Shown piece by piece: positions 54,246 through 54,317 of a DNA stretch of 54,317 nucleotides. The translations under genes and the position numbers were made by a program. Position 1 is the stretch's first letter, and every line of letters starts with the position of its first letter. Origin of the DNA: Streptococcus ovis DSM 16829 (GTDB taxonomy: Bacteria; Bacillota; Bacilli; Lactobacillales; Streptococcaceae); contig NZ_KB904566.1 in the NCBI RefSeq assembly GCF_000380125.1, positions 1 through 54,317 on the forward strand, given 5' to 3'. A model generated the notes under the pieces. It was not told where the DNA came from. It made no database searches and saw nothing but the letters and a program-made list of their open reading frames with translations.

Positions 54246-54317
54246 CGGAGAATAAGGGATTCGAACCCTTGCGCCAGTTACCCGACCTAACGATTTAGCA
54301 AACCGTCCTCTTCAGCC
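54246..54317 (-). tRNA. tRNA-Ser(GCU), 3' part (runs off window)
   Basis: The minus strand contains an anticodon loop TTTGCTAAA (anticodon GCU at 54297-54299), a long variable arm typical of serine tRNAs, the T-loop GGGTTCGAATCCC and the acceptor end ATTCTCC-G. CCA is not encoded (TGG follows). The 5' acceptor and most of the D arm lie beyond the window edge. Confidence 0.93.

Overview
The window is chromosomal DNA of a low-GC Streptococcus, most likely Streptococcus suis or a close relative. The grounds are the full S10-spc-alpha ribosomal operon in streptococcal order, a comR-comS pair beside purB, the pcsB-prs-aminotransferase-recO-plsX-acyl carrier protein order, and a pur gene cluster in the same neighbourhood. 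The species call is inference from protein sequence and gene order. Nearly all genes lie on the minus strand. No insertion sequence, CRISPR array or rRNA gene was seen.

Layout. 1-216 is the 5' part of comX, the competence sigma factor, with a ComR-type palindrome upstream. 217-760 has no gene but holds inverted repeats, a possible small transcript and a strong hairpin. 761-15474 is the ribosomal operon from rplQ back to rpsJ (29 genes including secY, adk, infA, rpmJ and rpoA), interrupted by several folded, repeat-like intergenic segments. 15723-19120 carries a nucleotidyltransferase-family gene that has lost its acidic motif, a HAD hydrolase, ruvB, comS and comR. 19308-43272 is the purine cluster (purB, purK, purE, purD, purH, purN, purM, purF, purL, purC). 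It is broken up by accessory genes: an AT-rich pair of unknown genes between purB and purK, a CHAP-domain lysin, a YhgE/Pip exporter with a divergent TetR regulator, an oxidoreductase and a RelBE-type toxin-antitoxin pair. 43400-44639 is a second acyl carrier protein and plsX. 44753-48318 is a peptide and ABC-exporter cassette. 48447-54182 holds recO, an aminotransferase, prs, pcsB, mreD and mreC. The window ends inside tRNA-Ser(GCU).

The unifying theme is competence. comR and the 35-aa pheromone precursor gene comS lie next to each other. The same ComR-box (ACAGGACAT followed by TGTC) stands before both comS and comX. Two other genes carry SigX/cin-box-like sequences (TNCGAATA) at promoter distance: the CHAP lysin at 25540 and a 73-aa peptide gene at 48097. 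The peptide gene heads a cassette of an ABC ATPase, a frameshifted permease, a 2-TM protein, a mini HExxH membrane metalloprotease and a single-Cys thioredoxin-like protein. That cassette, a candidate competence-linked peptide export or maturation system, is the best candidate here for something undescribed. The unknown gene pair at 20616-22161 is the second.

All reading was by eye. Start sites were set from Shine-Dalgarno spacing and family lengths. Promoter and operator calls are motif matches and have not been tested.
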